DNA of 64,000 nt from Trichoderma breve (lineage: Eukaryota; Ascomycota; Sordariomycetes; Hypocreales; Hypocreaceae): positions 744,001 to 808,000 of the forward strand of contig NC_079236.1 of the NCBI RefSeq assembly GCF_028502605.1, given 5' to 3'. Shown piece by piece: positions 62,964-64,000 of this stretch. The position numbers and the translations under genes are program-made. How positions within the stretch are numbered: the stretch's first letter is position 1; every line of letters starts with the position of its first letter. Below the pieces are notes generated by a model. That model had not been told where the DNA came from. It made no database searches and saw only the letters and a program-made list of their open reading frames with translations.

Positions 62964-63041
62964 CCACTCATCATCTCTCCAAATACCTTCTTGCTTCACT
63001 GCTTCATCTCTTTCTCTTCAACTACCAACACAAACATCACA

Positions 63042-64000
63042 ATGGCCGTCACCGCAGCACCGAGGCCGCATCCGCTGGCTCCACTCTCCGAGGCCGAGCA
63101 CATCAAAGCCCGGGATGCCGTTGCTAAGCTTCACGGCGCCTCCGCGTCCATCTTCTTCAGAGCAATCCACGTCCAGGAGCCGAAAAAGGCAGAACTGCAG
63201 CCTTTCCTCGAGGCCGAGCACACGGGCACTCTGACAGAGGACACCAAGAGGCCGCCTAGAGAGGCCATTGTTGAGCACGATGTTATCCGGGCTGATCGCT
63301 CCGAGTACATCGACGCCATTGTCAACTTAGATACCGGTGAAGTCAAGACAGTAGCTGCTCCGGTACCTTACCAGCCATATGTTACCCCGTAAGTCCCCCC
63401 TTGGAATATAATTCAGAAAAAGAGACAAACGGCTCTAACACGATCTAGTGGCGAGTTTGACCATTTCAATGATGCCTGCGTCAACTCGGATCTGTTCAAA
63501 CAGGCCATGTCTGAATTCACCCTCCCAGAAGGCTTTGAAGTCTGCGTCGAGCCATGGCCTTATGGACCCCCCAATGCCGATGAGAAGGACATTCCGCGAC
63601 AGATGCAGGGACTGGTCTACGCAAAGGACACACGCAACAAGAACCCCGACTCCAACCACTACGGCTACCCAATTCCCATCATCCCCGTAATGGATTGGCA
63701 TACCAAGAAGCTCGTCAGGGTCGAGAGAATCGCAACGGGCGGCATTGGCGATGAACTAGAGGCCAAGGCGCGAAGTGAGGAGCCTGTCAAGCTGTTCGAA
63801 AACCACAAGGGCTGCGAGTACGTCCCTGAGCTGTTGGACTATCCTCTGAGAACGGACTTGAAGCCTATCAACATCACACAGCCCGAGGGCGCTTCCTTTA
63901 CTATTCACGACGATGGTCTGATTGAATGGCAAAAGTGGCGATTCCGCCTCGGATTCACACCCCGTGAAGGTGCAGTCTTGCATGATCTTCACTACGACAA
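63042..64000 (+). CDS. Copper amine oxidase, N-terminal part (runs off right edge)
   Basis: Exon 1 is 63042-63388 and exon 2 starts at 63449 after a 60-bp intron, reaching the window end without a stop. About 299 residues are visible. The enzyme oxidises primary amines to aldehydes, H2O2 and ammonia with copper and a topaquinone cofactor. The visible part covers the two small N-terminal domains and the start of the catalytic domain: HPLAPLSEAEHIKARDAVAK, VNLDTGEVKTVAAPVPYQP, LPEGFEVCVEPWPYG, YPIPIIPVMDWHTKKLVRVE, and FTIHDDGLIEWQKWRFRLGF followed by FTPREGAVLHDLHY. The topaquinone-forming Tyr and copper-binding His residues lie beyond the edge, so activity cannot be judged. The start ATG (CACAATGGCC) is well placed. 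Fungal members are cytosolic or peroxisomal; no signal peptide is seen here. Confidence 0.93.

Larger units (their letters stand above)
57577..63041. other. Gene-poor intergenic region of 5.5 kb
   Basis: No conserved protein was recognised. The left edge (57580-57830) is the leader and promoter of Och1 with purine-rich AAAAG runs at 57800-57815. Frames at 58259-59171 and 61090-61506 have no family features. A 38-bp direct duplication lies at 61231-61302. The right edge from about 62600 is the amine oxidase promoter. Confidence 0.5.

Noticed and set aside
1..64000. Telomere repeats, biosynthetic cluster or integrated viral genes
   Set aside because: No TTAGGG array, no PKS/NRPS/terpene synthase core gene and no viral-type protein was seen on either strand.

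Overview
This 64 kb window is nuclear DNA of a filamentous ascomycete, most likely a Sordariomycete of the order Hypocreales. The genes carry short introns (mostly 50-100 bp) with GT...AG ends, a septin of the AspA/Cdc11 type, an ATG29 homologue, an Och1 glycosyltransferase and other proteins whose sequence texture fits that group. The genus cannot be fixed from the sequence alone; Trichoderma-like is a guess. No tRNA, rRNA, intact transposon, CRISPR array or viral gene was recognised.

Layout. Positions 1-7231 are decayed accessory DNA: a relic of an ENA-type P-type cation ATPase running off the left edge, then a large fungal-specific gene broken by one in-frame TAG. Positions 7232-15208 are a gene desert with an AT-rich core and, at its right end, a 19-bp-period array of six TTCTAGAA palindromes and an 8-bp array. 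An EST1-like gene with an N-terminal zinc finger follows (15209-17619), then a second gene-poor stretch to 23.4 kb.

From 23.4 to 57.6 kb lies a conserved housekeeping block: tRNA t6A dehydratase (TCD type), a mitochondrial TPR protein, an Arb2-domain protein, ATG29, a SPATA20/DUF255-like protein, dynein light intermediate chain, the U2 snRNP/RES protein IST3, an Hsv2/WIPI3-type PROPPIN, septin CDC11/AspA, a Bax-inhibitor-1 family protein, ceramide synthase, an acyl-CoA synthetase and Och1. After a third gene-poor stretch (57.6-63.0 kb) a copper amine oxidase begins and leaves the window at the right edge.

The genes do not form a pathway cluster. Loose functional neighbours are the divergent pair of mitochondrial proteins around 25 kb, two autophagy-related proteins (ATG29 and the PROPPIN) about 9 kb apart, and a convergent ceramide synthase / acyl-CoA synthetase pair at 49.7-54.4 kb. 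Exon boundaries below were inferred by eye from splice signals, reading-frame continuity and remembered family sequences; no alignment or search was run. No convincing new multi-gene system was found. The most unusual items are the TTCTAGAA array, the nonsense codon in the 1,206-codon gene, the 10-nt microexon of ATG29 and the lost second cysteine in the SPATA20-like protein.
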